Positions 53,844 through 62,808 of a DNA stretch of 64,000 nucleotides are shown in pieces. Every line of letters starts with the position of its first letter. The first letter of the stretch is position 1. Made by a program: the position numbers and the translations under genes. This stretch comes from an uncultured Saprospiraceae bacterium (lineage in GTDB: Bacteria; Bacteroidota; Bacteroidia; Chitinophagales; Saprospiraceae): contig CALEYL010000042.1 of the NCBI GenBank assembly GCA_937926205.1, positions 29,314-93,313 of the forward strand, read 5' to 3'. A model generated the notes under the pieces. The model was not told where the DNA came from and searched no databases. It saw only the letters and a program-made list of their open reading frames with translations.

Positions 53844-54100
53844 GGTAGTTGGCAGTTTCTGTTCGCTTTTTGATGATTGGCAGTTGGCGAATCGTACTAA
53901 TCTGATAACCAATATAAAGGATCACCTATACCAACCACTACAGCCCTGTCCGAAAATGTCCATATTTGTCCGGAAATGGGCCTTGCTAGTATCATTCAAC
54001 AAGTCCAATTTTGCGCTGAATGTTGTTGTAACAAGCAGCAAGGGCTATTTACAACCTACGGCTTCTTGGGTAGGGATGGAATGGAGGAAACAATCTCCAG
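53844..54100. other. Intergenic region before the toxin-antitoxin promoter
   Basis: No credible gene. A stretch around 53950-53985 contains GTCCGAAAATGTCC and GTCCGGAAA, which are short related words. The composition becomes AT-rich toward 54200. Confidence 0.4.
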
Positions 54101-54141
54101 GGTTAACTATTTGGTTAACCAGCTAAAGGTACTTACCTTTG
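54101..54141 (+). promoter_or_regulatory. higBA promoter with operator-like palindrome
   Basis: TTTG (54110-54113), a 20-base spacer and TACCTTTG (54134-54141) match the Bacteroidota promoter. GGTTAAC (54101-54107) and GTTAACC (54114-54120) are perfect inverted repeats that bracket the -33 element. This is where a HigA-type repressor would bind. Confidence 0.65.
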
Positions 54142-54234
54142 TAGTGACAGCCTAATACAGAATTAGGACAAAATATTTAAATAATTAAAAATCAAGACGA
54201 TGGAGATTTTTTTTAAATCTTAATTTTTTAGTGA

Positions 54235-54594
54235 ATGGAACCAATAAGACAGATTAATCTATATAGAGATTGTTTTTTAGTCTTTTATGAAGGGTTAGCT
54301 CCCCGGGTTCAGGAAAAAATTGAATTTGTATTAGAAGTACTTAGAACCCAGAAGCAAGTGCCGCAGGAATATGTAAAGCACCTTACAAATAGCAATGGAA
54401 TATTTGAAATTCGTGTGGCTGTAAGGGGCAATCAATACAGAGTGTTATTCTTCTTTAAAGAAGGCGACCTGATTAGTGGAGGAGATGAAATTGTTGTTCT
54501 AAACGGATTTTTGAAAAAAAGTAAAAAAGATTATCCTCCGGCTATCAAAAAAGCGGAGCTACTAAAAATTCAATATTTAGAAGAAAATAAATAG
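54235..54594 (+). CDS. RelE/HigB-superfamily toxin (Gp49-like)
   Basis: 119 residues. The fold pattern matches phage-derived Gp49/HigB toxins: VQEKIEFVLEVLRTQKQVPQ, HLTNSNGIFEIRVAVRGNQY and RVLFFFKEGDLI, followed by LNGFLKKSKK, with basic residues typical of ribosome-dependent mRNA interferases. The gene is AT-rich compared with its neighbours, suggesting transfer. The order toxin then antitoxin is that of HigBA. A 48-base gap separates the two genes. Confidence 0.85.
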   Translation: MEPIRQINLYRDCFLVFYEGLAPRVQEKIEFVLEVLRTQKQVPQEYVKHLTNSNGIFEIRVAVRGNQYRVLFFFKEGDLISGGDEIVVLNGFLKKSKKDYPPAIKKAELLKIQYLEENK

Positions 54595-54642
54595 TAAATC
54601 CCACAATCATTTATAATTGATCTACAGGAATTTAAATTAACT

Positions 54643-54951
54643 ATGGAATCCATAACAACAAAAGGCATTAAGAATTTCGAGGACCTGCTTCGCCTTAAAT
54701 ACGGCGAACCAGGCACTCCAAAACGTCAGGAATTTGAAAACAAAGCGATGGCATTCTACCTATGCGCGATGCTAAAAGAAGAGCGTCATAAAGCAAAACT
54801 TTCGCAATCCGAGCTGGCAGAAAGAGCCGATGTAAAGAAAGAATTTATCTCCCGCGTAGAAAACGGGAAGGTGGATGTACAGCTTTCTACCTTTCTCAAA
54901 CTATTGAATAGCCTAAATCTGGGCATACAGGTTGTTCCGAAACCGGGATGA
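54643..54951 (+). CDS. XRE-family antitoxin (HigA-like)
   Basis: 102 residues. A helix-turn-helix at about 53-76 (LSQSELAERADVKKEFISRV, then ENGK) is of XRE type. It should bind the toxin and repress the shared promoter at 54101-54141. It ends 10 bases before the stop of the convergent outer-membrane gene. Confidence 0.88.
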   Translation: MESITTKGIKNFEDLLRLKYGEPGTPKRQEFENKAMAFYLCAMLKEERHKAKLSQSELAERADVKKEFISRVENGKVDVQLSTFLKLLNSLNLGIQVVPKPG

Positions 54952-54961
54952 TCCTTTCTTT

Positions 54962-56644
54962 TTAGAACGTAGAATTCACCGTCATCTTTACGCCGCTAAA
55001 TGCCGGCTCCAACCGGCAAATACCGCCCGTACAAACCACGCCTTCCACCTGCTTGACATAGCTGAGGGAGAAGCGGTTGGTATTGTAGGTATAAAATACG
55101 TCTATCCGGGGGTAGTGCAGCTTCTTTTTAACGCCGCTGTCATCGATGGGTGAGTTTTTGCCGGGCTGTATGTTGAACATATCCGCTGCCGTAAACGACC
55201 AGTGCGGGGCAAGCGTATATTCTACCAGGCCAAAAAGCCAGTCACCGTAGTCTTGTTTAAACCCGGCTTTTTTGTCGTCCCCAATCAGCATGTACTGCGC
55301 TTCAAAGCGAATGGCTTTCTTGCGGTCAATTTTGTACAGAAAATCGGCAAATGGCGTAAAGGTTTCCACGATCGGAACCTCCGGTTTAAACTCATATCTT
55401 TCCTGATTGTAGCGCTGTATTTGTATACCACCCAGCAAACTCCATTTTTGTTTGCTTTTATAAGAGGCTTCTACATACAACTCCCGGTAGAGTTTGGTCT
55501 CTTTGAGGTCGTTGATGAAAGAGTAATGCACGTTGAATTTCAGCTTGCGCTTGATCGAATAACGGGCATCTATCTGAAAGGCCAGTTCGCCCAATTCCTG
55601 AGTGGCGGCGTTGTAGCGGGCATTGAGCCGGTAAGTATTCACGCGGGTCATCGGTGGCAGGAAGTTTACCAGCCCCCGGTTGAGTTGTTCCTGCGGACGG
55701 GTTCGGAAACTAAAATCTTCCGTGCGCTTGCCTTCCAGCGTGATGCCAAATCCACTTGCAGCGTAACTCAGGCTGGTGTAAAAAACCGTGCCGGGTTTGC
55801 TGATGAATTTGTCGCCAATGATGGCTGTTGTGTCCCTGATAATGACGCCAAAAGGATCATTAAGGGCTTCTTCCGTTTTGTAGGCGGCTTCAACATACCA
55901 TGAAAAAGCCCCTGCTGTCAGGGTATTGTAAGCCGAAAATGCATAAACATTGTACCTCGGCGTAAAGGTATCCGTAAGCGGATAGGTATTCAGGGTTGCT
56001 ACCAGCGCATTCATCGACGGGTCGTCCAGAGTGCGGTTCACAACGCCAACGCCGGGCGCCAGCGTGATGCTTTTAGAACTGTCTCCCAAAGCCAGAAAGC
56101 CTTCTGTACTAATACCTTTGATGATGGAATTGTAACTGCCGAATTGCTGTTTCTGCCGGCCGGTAAAAGCTTTGACCTGCCAGTTTGGAGCAAGATCATA
56201 AGTCAGACGCAGACCAGTTAGGGCATTGTCAATCAGGAGCGGGCGCTCTTCGTAGGCCCGGAAAATAATGCCACTTCCGATCTGATCGTATATAAACCCA
56301 ACCCAGATACCAAGTTTATTGATTTTTTTGCGGATAAACCAGTTGCCGATGCCCTGATCTGTATAGGATCCGGTCGGGTTGAGCAGGTTGGAGTTGTTGA
56401 ACAAATCGAACCGCAGTCCAAAATCAAATCCAAAATTGCTGTAATTAAGGTTGAGCCACGCATCGGCGCCGAAAAGTTGCCGGTCGTATTGAGGTGTATT
56501 AGCTGCTCCGATGAGCGAATCACGCTGAAAAAAATTGCCATTGGCTTCGAGACTTCCACTCACCCGCCCTCCTGAAGGTGCTTCCTGTGCAACGAGGCTT
56601 TCTGCAAATAACAAAACCAGGCTGAGGGCTAATAAATTTCTCAT
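54962..56644 (-). CDS. DUF6029-family outer-membrane beta-barrel protein
   Basis: 560 residues with a signal peptide (cut near LVAQE). Strongly alternating beta strands with aromatic girdle residues run throughout (LNLNYSNFGFDFGLRFDLF, FTGRQKQQFGSYNSI), and the sequence ends in a beta strand closing at Phe (MTVNSTF), typical of outer-membrane barrels. It matches the DUF6029 group, which often neighbours TlpA-like proteins. Here the TlpA-like gene is divergent. Its role is unknown. Confidence 0.8.
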   Translation of the reverse strand: MRNLLALSLVLLFAESLVAQEAPSGGRVSGSLEANGNFFQRDSLIGAANTPQYDRQLFGADAWLNLNYSNFGFDFGLRFDLFNNSNLLNPTGSYTDQGIGNWFIRKKINKLGIWVGFIYDQIGSGIIFRAYEERPLLIDNALTGLRLTYDLAPNWQVKAFTGRQKQQFGSYNSIIKGISTEGFLALGDSSKSITLAPGVGVVNRTLDDPSMNALVATLNTYPLTDTFTPRYNVYAFSAYNTLTAGAFSWYVEAAYKTEEALNDPFGVIIRDTTAIIGDKFISKPGTVFYTSLSYAASGFGITLEGKRTEDFSFRTRPQEQLNRGLVNFLPPMTRVNTYRLNARYNAATQELGELAFQIDARYSIKRKLKFNVHYSFINDLKETKLYRELYVEASYKSKQKWSLLGGIQIQRYNQERYEFKPEVPIVETFTPFADFLYKIDRKKAIRFEAQYMLIGDDKKAGFKQDYGDWLFGLVEYTLAPHWSFTAADMFNIQPGKNSPIDDSGVKKKLHYPRIDVFYTYNTNRFSLSYVKQVEGVVCTGGICRLEPAFSGVKMTVNSTF

Positions 56645-56713
56645 TGTCTAACTTGTTTATGGTTGGTTGCTAAGCTCAAATTAAGGGAACTTTAGGGCAT
56701 TTGACGAAACATG

Positions 56714-56721
56714 CAAAGCTA
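56714..56721 (-). promoter_or_regulatory. -7 box of the DUF6029 gene
   Basis: The minus strand reads TAGCTTTG, a match to TAnnTTTG, 70 bases before the start codon. No -33 was found. Confidence 0.4.
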
Positions 56722-56757
56722 TTTTGATTTTCCGCTTTCAGGGCATCTTGCTTTTGC

Positions 56758-56765
56758 TATTTTTG
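56758..56765 (+). promoter_or_regulatory. -7 box upstream of the TlpA-like gene
   Basis: TATTTTTG matches TAnnTTTG, 135 bases before the ATG at 56901. The long leader makes it a moderate candidate. Confidence 0.35.
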
Positions 56766-56900
56766 CCGGTGTAACTTTCGTTTTGGTTCTACGTCGTAAA
56801 GCAGACAAGAGTTTCAGACAAATCTTTGCAATTTTCCGGCGATTTTAGAGTTTGTAAAAGTCAAAAGTAAATTTACTCATCCATCCAACAAAGTTTCAGC

Positions 56901-57404
56901 ATGATGAAGCCACTACGATTCCTTCTTTTTATTGCTTTTGCAGCCCTGTTTTCCACGGCACAGGCCCAAACAGCACTCCCTTCTGTTGAATTGAAGACGC
57001 TGGACGGCAAAACGGTTAACCTGAAAGACTACATCACAGAAGGTAAAATCACGATCATCAGCTTCTGGGCGACCTGGTGCGCGCCGTGCAAAAAAGAACT
57101 GACCGCCATTGCTGACCTCTATCCGGAATGGCAGGAAAAATACAATGCCCAACTGCTTGCCATTACCATTGACACCCAACGCGCCCTTGCGCAGGTTGGT
57201 CCTTTGGTGGAAGCAGAAGGCTGGGAATACACCATCCTCTCAGACGCCAACAACCAGCTCAAAAATGCCCTGAATTTTCAGGCCATTCCACAACTTTATC
57301 TGGTGGACCAGCAGGGAAATATCGTCTATTCACATTCCAGCTATGTGCCTGGTAATGAATTCGAACTGGAAGGGAAAATCAAGGAATTGGCTGAGAAGAA
57401 GTAA
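56901..57404 (+). CDS. TlpA/ResA-like secreted thioredoxin
   Basis: 167 residues. A signal peptide (cut after AQAQ, about 23) precedes a thioredoxin fold with WCAPCK (59-64; Cys60 and Cys63) and the cis-Pro in QAIPQLYLV. It should reduce disulfides in the periplasm. It is divergent from the DUF6029 outer-membrane gene, a pairing often seen in Bacteroidota. A long inverted repeat follows. Confidence 0.9.
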   Translation: MMKPLRFLLFIAFAALFSTAQAQTALPSVELKTLDGKTVNLKDYITEGKITIISFWATWCAPCKKELTAIADLYPEWQEKYNAQLLAITIDTQRALAQVGPLVEAEGWEYTILSDANNQLKNALNFQAIPQLYLVDQQGNIVYSHSSYVPGNEFELEGKIKELAEKK

Positions 57405-57422
57405 AAGCTGAAGGTGACACTC

Positions 57423-57520
57423 AAGGTGACACCTTTCCAAGAAGGTGTTACCTTTATCGAAGCACCCCCGGACATGGTTGCTACTGCCAGAGGTAACACC
57501 TCCCCGAGAGGTGTCACCTT
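57423..57520. repeat. Long inverted repeat between convergent genes
   Basis: The left arm has AAGGTGACACCT (57423-57434) and AAGGTGTTACCT (57442-57453); the right arm has AGGTAACACCT (57491-57501) and AGGTGTCACCTT (57509-57520). The arms pair through about 24 bases with a short mismatch between blocks. GAAGGTGACAC at 57410-57420 repeats the first block. It could end both transcripts or be a dispersed palindromic repeat. Confidence 0.7.
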
Positions 57521-57525
57521 CTGAA

Positions 57526-58800
57526 TCAGCGCCGGGTTCCATACCGCCCCACTCCAAACAATCCTATCCCCACCGAAGGTGTTTTTCCGACGATGACTTC
57601 TGAAATTAGTTTTCCTGTTGCAGGCGCGAGGCTCAGGCCCATCATGGCGTGACCGGCGGCAACGCTGAGGTTGTCGTGTTGCTGAGAACGGCCAATGTAA
57701 GGCAGGCCGTCGGGCGAACAGGGGCGCAGGCCATGCCAGATTTGCCTTGCTGCCGGCATTTCCACCGGGTAATCACCGAAATATTGCGGAATCGCCTTGA
57801 CAATTCCCCGAACGCGGTTCAGGTTGATGGCATCGTTTATCCCCCCGATTTCCATTGTCCCTCCAAAACGGATAAGATTCGATGAAAACGGCGTTACGGC
57901 TATTTTCGCTTCTGCCAGAATAGACGGAATCCGCAACCGCTGTCCTTCCCGCTGCGGCAAAGTGAAGCTGTATCCTTTACCCGCCTGTAAAGGCAGATTC
58001 AGGCGGAGCACATGGCCCAGGTGTTGAGACCAGACGCCGGCAGCCAGAAGCAGTTCCTCCACAGGGAAGCGGTGTTTCTGTTGCTCCCGAAGTATTTTCA
58101 GGTGCGTGATGCGTTTGTTTTGAAACTCAAAATCGAGTACGCTACTACCCGGCAAAATTTCGACGCCTGATTTGATCAGGTATTCCCGCAATTGCTGCAT
58201 AAAGACATTCGGATGCAGGTGCGCGTCGCCGGGGTAATAAACGGCGCCAGCCACATGGGGTGTTATTTCAGGCTCCAGGTCTTTGAGGGCTTCTCCTGAC
58301 AATACCCGCGCATCGAGGCCAAGCGCCCTGGCCTGCTCCGCAACAGCAGCCTCTTCCTCCAGCATATGAGCCGATTTACACCACATCATGAGCCCCTTTT
58401 CTTCAAAAGAAAACCGAAACCCGGGCTGTTGTGCCAACTCACGGTAAAGGGATTTACTCAAAAGACTAATGTCCCGCAATGCAGGACCAGCAGCGGCCAC
58501 CCGCTTTTTCGTCGCTGCGCGATAAAATTGCCAGCCCCAGTTGAACAAATCCCAACTTAAGCGGGGTTTCACAAAAAAAGGACTCTCAGAATCAAACATC
58601 CAGCGTATGCCCTTTTCGATCATCCCGGGCGCTGCCAGTGGAATAAAATGGCTCGGAACAATCATTCCTGCATTGCCCGTTGAGCAACTTTCTTCAAAAT
58701 GGTCGCGCTCGATGAGCCTGACCTGGCAATTTTCCTTTAGCAGATAATAGGCCGAACAAAGGCCAATGACGCCGCCGCCGATGATGGTGATGTGTGCCAT
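57526..58800 (-). CDS. FAD-dependent D-amino-acid oxidase/dehydrogenase family (DadA-like)
   Basis: 424 residues from the ATG at 58800 (MAHITIIGGGVIGLCSAYYL), which puts the FAD-binding GGGVIG at 8-13 as expected; the frame continues to 58869 without similarity. The C-terminal substrate domain contains HGLRPCSPDGLPYIG and GHAMMGLSLAPATGKLI, typical of DAO/DadA enzymes. It probably deaminates D-amino acids or a related amine. Exact substrate unknown; no operon partners. Confidence 0.87.
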   Translation of the reverse strand: MAHITIIGGGVIGLCSAYYLLKENCQVRLIERDHFEESCSTGNAGMIVPSHFIPLAAPGMIEKGIRWMFDSESPFFVKPRLSWDLFNWGWQFYRAATKKRVAAAGPALRDISLLSKSLYRELAQQPGFRFSFEEKGLMMWCKSAHMLEEEAAVAEQARALGLDARVLSGEALKDLEPEITPHVAGAVYYPGDAHLHPNVFMQQLREYLIKSGVEILPGSSVLDFEFQNKRITHLKILREQQKHRFPVEELLLAAGVWSQHLGHVLRLNLPLQAGKGYSFTLPQREGQRLRIPSILAEAKIAVTPFSSNLIRFGGTMEIGGINDAINLNRVRGIVKAIPQYFGDYPVEMPAARQIWHGLRPCSPDGLPYIGRSQQHDNLSVAAGHAMMGLSLAPATGKLISEVIVGKTPSVGIGLFGVGRYGTRR

Positions 58801-58978
58801 AATGAGATAATAAACGTTAGATGTTAGATGCTCGACGTTAGTTGTTAGATGAGAGCAGAGGCAGCGCAAAAAAACGCAAGTTCTTGTATATTTCGCACAA
58901 ACAAGCGCGATGAATTGGTCAATTCTTTAACCAATCCTGCACCCTGTTTGTTATAAAAGAAATGAGTTGTAAACGCAC

Positions 58979-59470
58979 ATGAGCGAAGCTAAGCAAAAAC
59001 TCTGGAGCATACTGGAAACCGTGACCGATCCGGAAATACCTGTATTGACAGTCATTGATCTGGGCATTGTCCGCAATGCCGTAGTTCATGAAGACGGAAC
59101 CGCGGAAGTGGTCATTACCCCGACCTATTCCGGTTGTCCGGCCATGAATACCATTGAAATCAACATTCGGGCGGCACTTCAGGAACAGGGGTACGACCCG
59201 GTGAAAATAACGACCGTACTCAGTCCGGCGTGGACCACCGACTGGCTGTCGAACCAGGCACGGGAGAAGTTGCGTCAATACGGTATTGCGCCCCCGCAAG
59301 CGCAAAGTGTAGACAAAATGGCACTTTTTCAGGATGTAAAGGAAGTGCCCTGCCCCCTTTGTGGTTCCACTAACACGCAAATGATCAGCCAGTTCGGTTC
59401 CACAGCCTGCAAATCACTATACCGCTGCAAGGATTGTCTGGAGCCGTTTGATTATTTCAAATGCCATTGA
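58979..59470 (+). CDS. paaD: PaaD-like protein (MIP18/DUF59 domain plus zinc ribbon)
   Basis: 163 residues. The N-terminal MIP18/DUF59 domain has TDPEIPVLTVIDLG and TYSGCPAMNTIE with Cys53. The C-terminal zinc-ribbon-like part has Cys125, Cys128, Cys150 and Cys153, plus Cys144. This two-domain layout is that of PaaD of the phenylacetyl-CoA epoxidase cluster, thought to help insert the metal centre. No other paa gene lies within this window, so the context is unusual; the symbol is by homology only. Confidence 0.8.
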   Translation: MSEAKQKLWSILETVTDPEIPVLTVIDLGIVRNAVVHEDGTAEVVITPTYSGCPAMNTIEINIRAALQEQGYDPVKITTVLSPAWTTDWLSNQAREKLRQYGIAPPQAQSVDKMALFQDVKEVPCPLCGSTNTQMISQFGSTACKSLYRCKDCLEPFDYFKCH

Positions 59471-59635
59471 CAGACACAAATTAATGTCTGCCCATTTAGT
59501 CCGGTGTCTGGGACTTTTGAGTCCGATAGCAAGGCTTGCGAAGGCTCCAAAAACGGGAGTTTATTGGCATAAATGACCGATTTTGGGCCGAGCATAACGC
59601 AGCTATCGGACTCAAAAGACAGACACAAATTAATG
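59469..59635. mobile_element. MITE-like element: 17-bp inverted repeats inside 18-bp direct repeats
   Basis: GACAGACACAAATTAATG occurs at 59469-59486 and 59618-59635. Between them CTTTTGAGTCCGATAGC (59514-59530) and its exact reverse complement (59602-59618) face each other. The element sits between the convergent genes paaD and the M16 peptidase, and the peptidase's stop codon lies in the right direct repeat. A mobile non-coding element with flanking duplication is the likely reading; a large bidirectional terminator is an alternative. Confidence 0.6.
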
Positions 59636-62491
59636 GCCGAAGGCATCCTCAATACTCAGCTCTTGAACATCTCCAATTGAATTGAGAAATTCAAAATCCA
59701 GTGACTTGCGCTCTCCCATAACCAAAAAGGTAAAGGAGCGGCCTTTCACATATTGTTCGTGAAAATCCATGAGATCAGCGGCAGATGTTGCCGACATGGC
59801 TTCATACACTTCCTGCTGAAGGTCGTGTTCATAGCCGAGATCCCGTGTAGCGCGTGCATCCCAGTAAAGTTTGGACGGGTGCGTTCTTTCACTTTCGATC
59901 CGCTTCAGAATAGACGCACGCGCCTGTTCAATCTGAGGTTCTACCATCGGCATTTTTTCGATGATGCCGCGCAATGCAGGCAGGGCGTCGGTCAGTTTAT
60001 CCGGCTGGGTACCCACATAAGCCTGGAGATAATGCGCCCGGTTGCGGCGATTCGGCGAGGTATAGTAAGCATACGTATGGTAAGCCAGCGCTTTGGATTC
60101 CCGAATTTCCTGGAAAACAATAGAGGAAAGCCCAAAGCCAAAGTATTCATTGTACAAATCAGCCAGGCGGTATTCTTCCAGATTGAACTGGGGCGTTCCT
60201 TTGGAAAGAAAGAGCAAATCGGTCTGAACAATCGGAAAATCGAGAAAAATCACCTGGTTTTGGTGGGTATCCAATTCTTTGAAAGCCTGTGAAACAGGAG
60301 GCTTTCGCAGCTGAGGCTGAACGGGATGGTATTTTTGCAACAATCCGGCTACCGCGTCGGCAGGGCGCGGGCCGTAGTAGTAAATCCGGTGTTCGTAGCT
60401 GCACAAATCCTGCACAAGGTAGGTAAGGTCTTCCGGGCGAATGGCCTTAAGCTCCTCTTCTGACAAGCGCCAGCGGAAAGGCGAGTGGTTTCCGTAACGC
60501 GCATAACTGGCCATCGCATCCCGAAGGATCACGTTGCGATCCTGCTTCGAATTCAGGCGCTTAATGAGGGTATCAGAAACCACATTTTCCAGCACCTGTT
60601 CGTCTCCCTGAAGGTTGGCCAACAGGTATTCCAGCAGTTCGATTCCTGCTTCCAGCGACTCGTCCAAACCACTGATGGTGATGTAGGAGCGCTCTTCGAA
60701 AATGGTAACATCGAGGCTTAAACCAAGGCGATAGAGTTCTTTTTGCAGCGCTTCTGCCGAATAGCGCCCTGCGCCGAGGTAGGGCAAATAAGTAAAAGCA
60801 AGGGACAAGCGCCGGTCGCTGAGGCGGCCCATTTCAAAGATGTAATCTACCCGGAAAAGTACATTGTCTCTGTTCGCAACATAATCCAGCTCCACGCCAC
60901 CGGCCAGCGGCACTTGTTGTATGCTGCTAAAATCAGCGAACTGTGGTTTCAGACCCGGCGTTTGTTTCGACAAAAATTCCAGCGCAAATGCCGACATCGC
61001 ATCCCGGTTCAATTCCACCGGTGTAATGAGCGGTTTTTCAACCTTGATGACATTGGGATCCGGCCCCTGGCGCTTGTACACCACGACAAAATTATCCATG
61101 CGTAGGTTTTCCCGTACAAATGCCAGCACCTGTTCTTTCGTCACCGACCTCAGCCATGTTGTATGGTGGACATATTCTTTCCAGGGAATACCTAAAATGA
61201 AAGCGGAGGTCATGAAAGATACCCTGCCGCGGTTGCTCTCATAGCTTTTTATTTCTGACAGATAGTGGTTGCGGACGACCGCCTCCAGCATCCATTCCTC
61301 AAAATCCCCGTTTCTGAGGCGTTCCAGTTCGGCCAGCATGAGGGCTTCCACTTCTTCCAGCGTCTGGTCCTCCCGGGGTTTACCGTGGAAACCAAAAGCA
61401 GAGAAGTCTTCGAAATAGGAAGTCCAGGTGTCCGCTTCCAGTACTTTTTGTTGCTGGTTGAGGTTGATGTCAAGCAAACCTGCCTGATCGTTGTGCAAAA
61501 TGTCCGAAATCATGGGCAGGAGCAACTGGTCCTGGCTGCGGCTATTGCCCAAACGCCATCCAATTTCTACCCAGGGCGATTCCAGTCCCCATACTTCACG
61601 GCGTTGAGGCGCTGTGATTTCCGGTTGTTCGCCAAAACGAAATTCCGGAATTTGCCGCGGCTGGTAATCTCCAAAATAGCGCTCGGCAATACGCACGGCT
61701 TCATCGGGGTCAAAGTCGCCGGCGAGTACAATCGCCATGTTGTTCGGGACGTAATAGGTCTGAAAATACCACTGGATGTTTCGGTGGGAAGGGTTGCGCA
61801 GGTGCTGAGCCGAGCCGATGGTGGTTTGGGTACCATACGGGTGATTGGGAAACAACAAACTGCGCATCGTATTGCCGACTTTGCGAAAATCGCGGTCCTG
61901 CCCGATGTTGAATTCTTCATAGACCGTTTCGAGCTCGGTGTGGAAAAGGCGCAGGGCCATCATCCGGAAACGCTCCGATTCCAGATACATCCACCGTTCC
62001 AGTTCGTTGGCCGGAATGTCGTTGACGTACACGGTCTGATCTACCCACGTGTAAGCATTGGTATCTTCGGCGCCCAGTGCGGTCACCAGTTTATCATACT
62101 CGTTGGGTGCAGTTAGGCGGGCTGCTTCGGTTGACAATCGGTCAATCTGTGCGTAAATTTCTTTGCGCTTTGCCTCGTCTGAAGTCTCCCGATGGCGCTC
62201 ATAGAGTTCTGCAATTTCTTCCAGCAATACTTTTTCCCGCTCCCAATCCGTCGTCCCGATTTTGCTGGTACCTTTAAACAACATGTGCTCCATATAGTGC
62301 GCCAGGCCGGTCGTTTCCGCAGGATCGTGTTTGGAGCCGGCCCGCACCACAATGTTGCTGAAAATGCGCGGCTCGTGCGGATTGACGCTCATAAACAGGC
62401 GCATTCCGTTGGAAAGGGTGTATTCTTTTACCTGAATGGGGTCGTTTTCAGCTATTTGGTAACGATACTTTTCAGTAAGCATGTCGCTCAT
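59630..62491 (-). CDS. M16-family (pitrilysin/insulinase-type) zinc peptidase
   Basis: 953 residues from the ATG at 62491. The zinc motif HYMEH (His65, Glu68, His69) is intact and a distal Glu lies in LETVYEEFN. The N-terminal active half is followed by the inactive-like second half typical of the 950-1000 residue pitrilysins. There is no signal peptide, so it is probably cytoplasmic. The frame opens at 62542, but a -7 box (62530-62537) lies there and favours 62491. Confidence 0.92.
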   Translation of the reverse strand: MSDMLTEKYRYQIAENDPIQVKEYTLSNGMRLFMSVNPHEPRIFSNIVVRAGSKHDPAETTGLAHYMEHMLFKGTSKIGTTDWEREKVLLEEIAELYERHRETSDEAKRKEIYAQIDRLSTEAARLTAPNEYDKLVTALGAEDTNAYTWVDQTVYVNDIPANELERWMYLESERFRMMALRLFHTELETVYEEFNIGQDRDFRKVGNTMRSLLFPNHPYGTQTTIGSAQHLRNPSHRNIQWYFQTYYVPNNMAIVLAGDFDPDEAVRIAERYFGDYQPRQIPEFRFGEQPEITAPQRREVWGLESPWVEIGWRLGNSRSQDQLLLPMISDILHNDQAGLLDINLNQQQKVLEADTWTSYFEDFSAFGFHGKPREDQTLEEVEALMLAELERLRNGDFEEWMLEAVVRNHYLSEIKSYESNRGRVSFMTSAFILGIPWKEYVHHTTWLRSVTKEQVLAFVRENLRMDNFVVVYKRQGPDPNVIKVEKPLITPVELNRDAMSAFALEFLSKQTPGLKPQFADFSSIQQVPLAGGVELDYVANRDNVLFRVDYIFEMGRLSDRRLSLAFTYLPYLGAGRYSAEALQKELYRLGLSLDVTIFEERSYITISGLDESLEAGIELLEYLLANLQGDEQVLENVVSDTLIKRLNSKQDRNVILRDAMASYARYGNHSPFRWRLSEEELKAIRPEDLTYLVQDLCSYEHRIYYYGPRPADAVAGLLQKYHPVQPQLRKPPVSQAFKELDTHQNQVIFLDFPIVQTDLLFLSKGTPQFNLEEYRLADLYNEYFGFGLSSIVFQEIRESKALAYHTYAYYTSPNRRNRAHYLQAYVGTQPDKLTDALPALRGIIEKMPMVEPQIEQARASILKRIESERTHPSKLYWDARATRDLGYEHDLQQEVYEAMSATSAADLMDFHEQYVKGRSFTFLVMGERKSLDFEFLNSIGDVQELSIEDAFGH

Positions 62492-62529
62492 GGTGCTATG
62501 ACTTCGTTCATTTTCTAATACAGATTGAA

Positions 62530-62537
62530 CAAAGGTA
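62530..62537 (-). promoter_or_regulatory. -7 box of the M16 peptidase gene
   Basis: The minus strand reads TACCTTTG, a TAnnTTTG match, 39 bases before the chosen ATG. It overlaps the start of the longer reading, which it therefore argues against. Confidence 0.55.
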
Positions 62538-62808
62538 AACAATGTAATGACAGAAAGGGTTGGATTGGTGGCAACTGATGGCGCAGCAACTATCCTTCTT
62601 CGCTTTTTCCTGTCAAAACTACCTTTAGATTTGTATCTTCCGCTAAGATTTTACGCTCAATTAGAAGTTTTTTGCCTGAGAATGTAGAAAAATGATAATA
62701 TTAGCATGTACTTATTGAGGTAAGACCCACTACTAAAACCATGCTTTTATAAGCGTTATGTGAAAGAAAGTGCCGCCGTCGGGCGTAACAAAATCCAAAC
62801 CCGAATAG
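62538..62808. other. Intergenic region upstream of the small ATPase
   Basis: No gene is seen. TAGATTTG (62626-62633) is a possible -7 box for the plus-strand ATPase, 175 bases before its ATG; otherwise no regulatory structure was recognised. Confidence 0.4.

Noticed and set aside
53884..54126. Possible 80-residue gene before the toxin-antitoxin pair
   Set aside because: It has a non-ATG start, overlaps the higBA promoter and has no recognisable features.
61265..62116. Plus-strand open frame of 283 codons
   Set aside because: It is the reverse of the M16 peptidase in a frame that is open by codon bias only.
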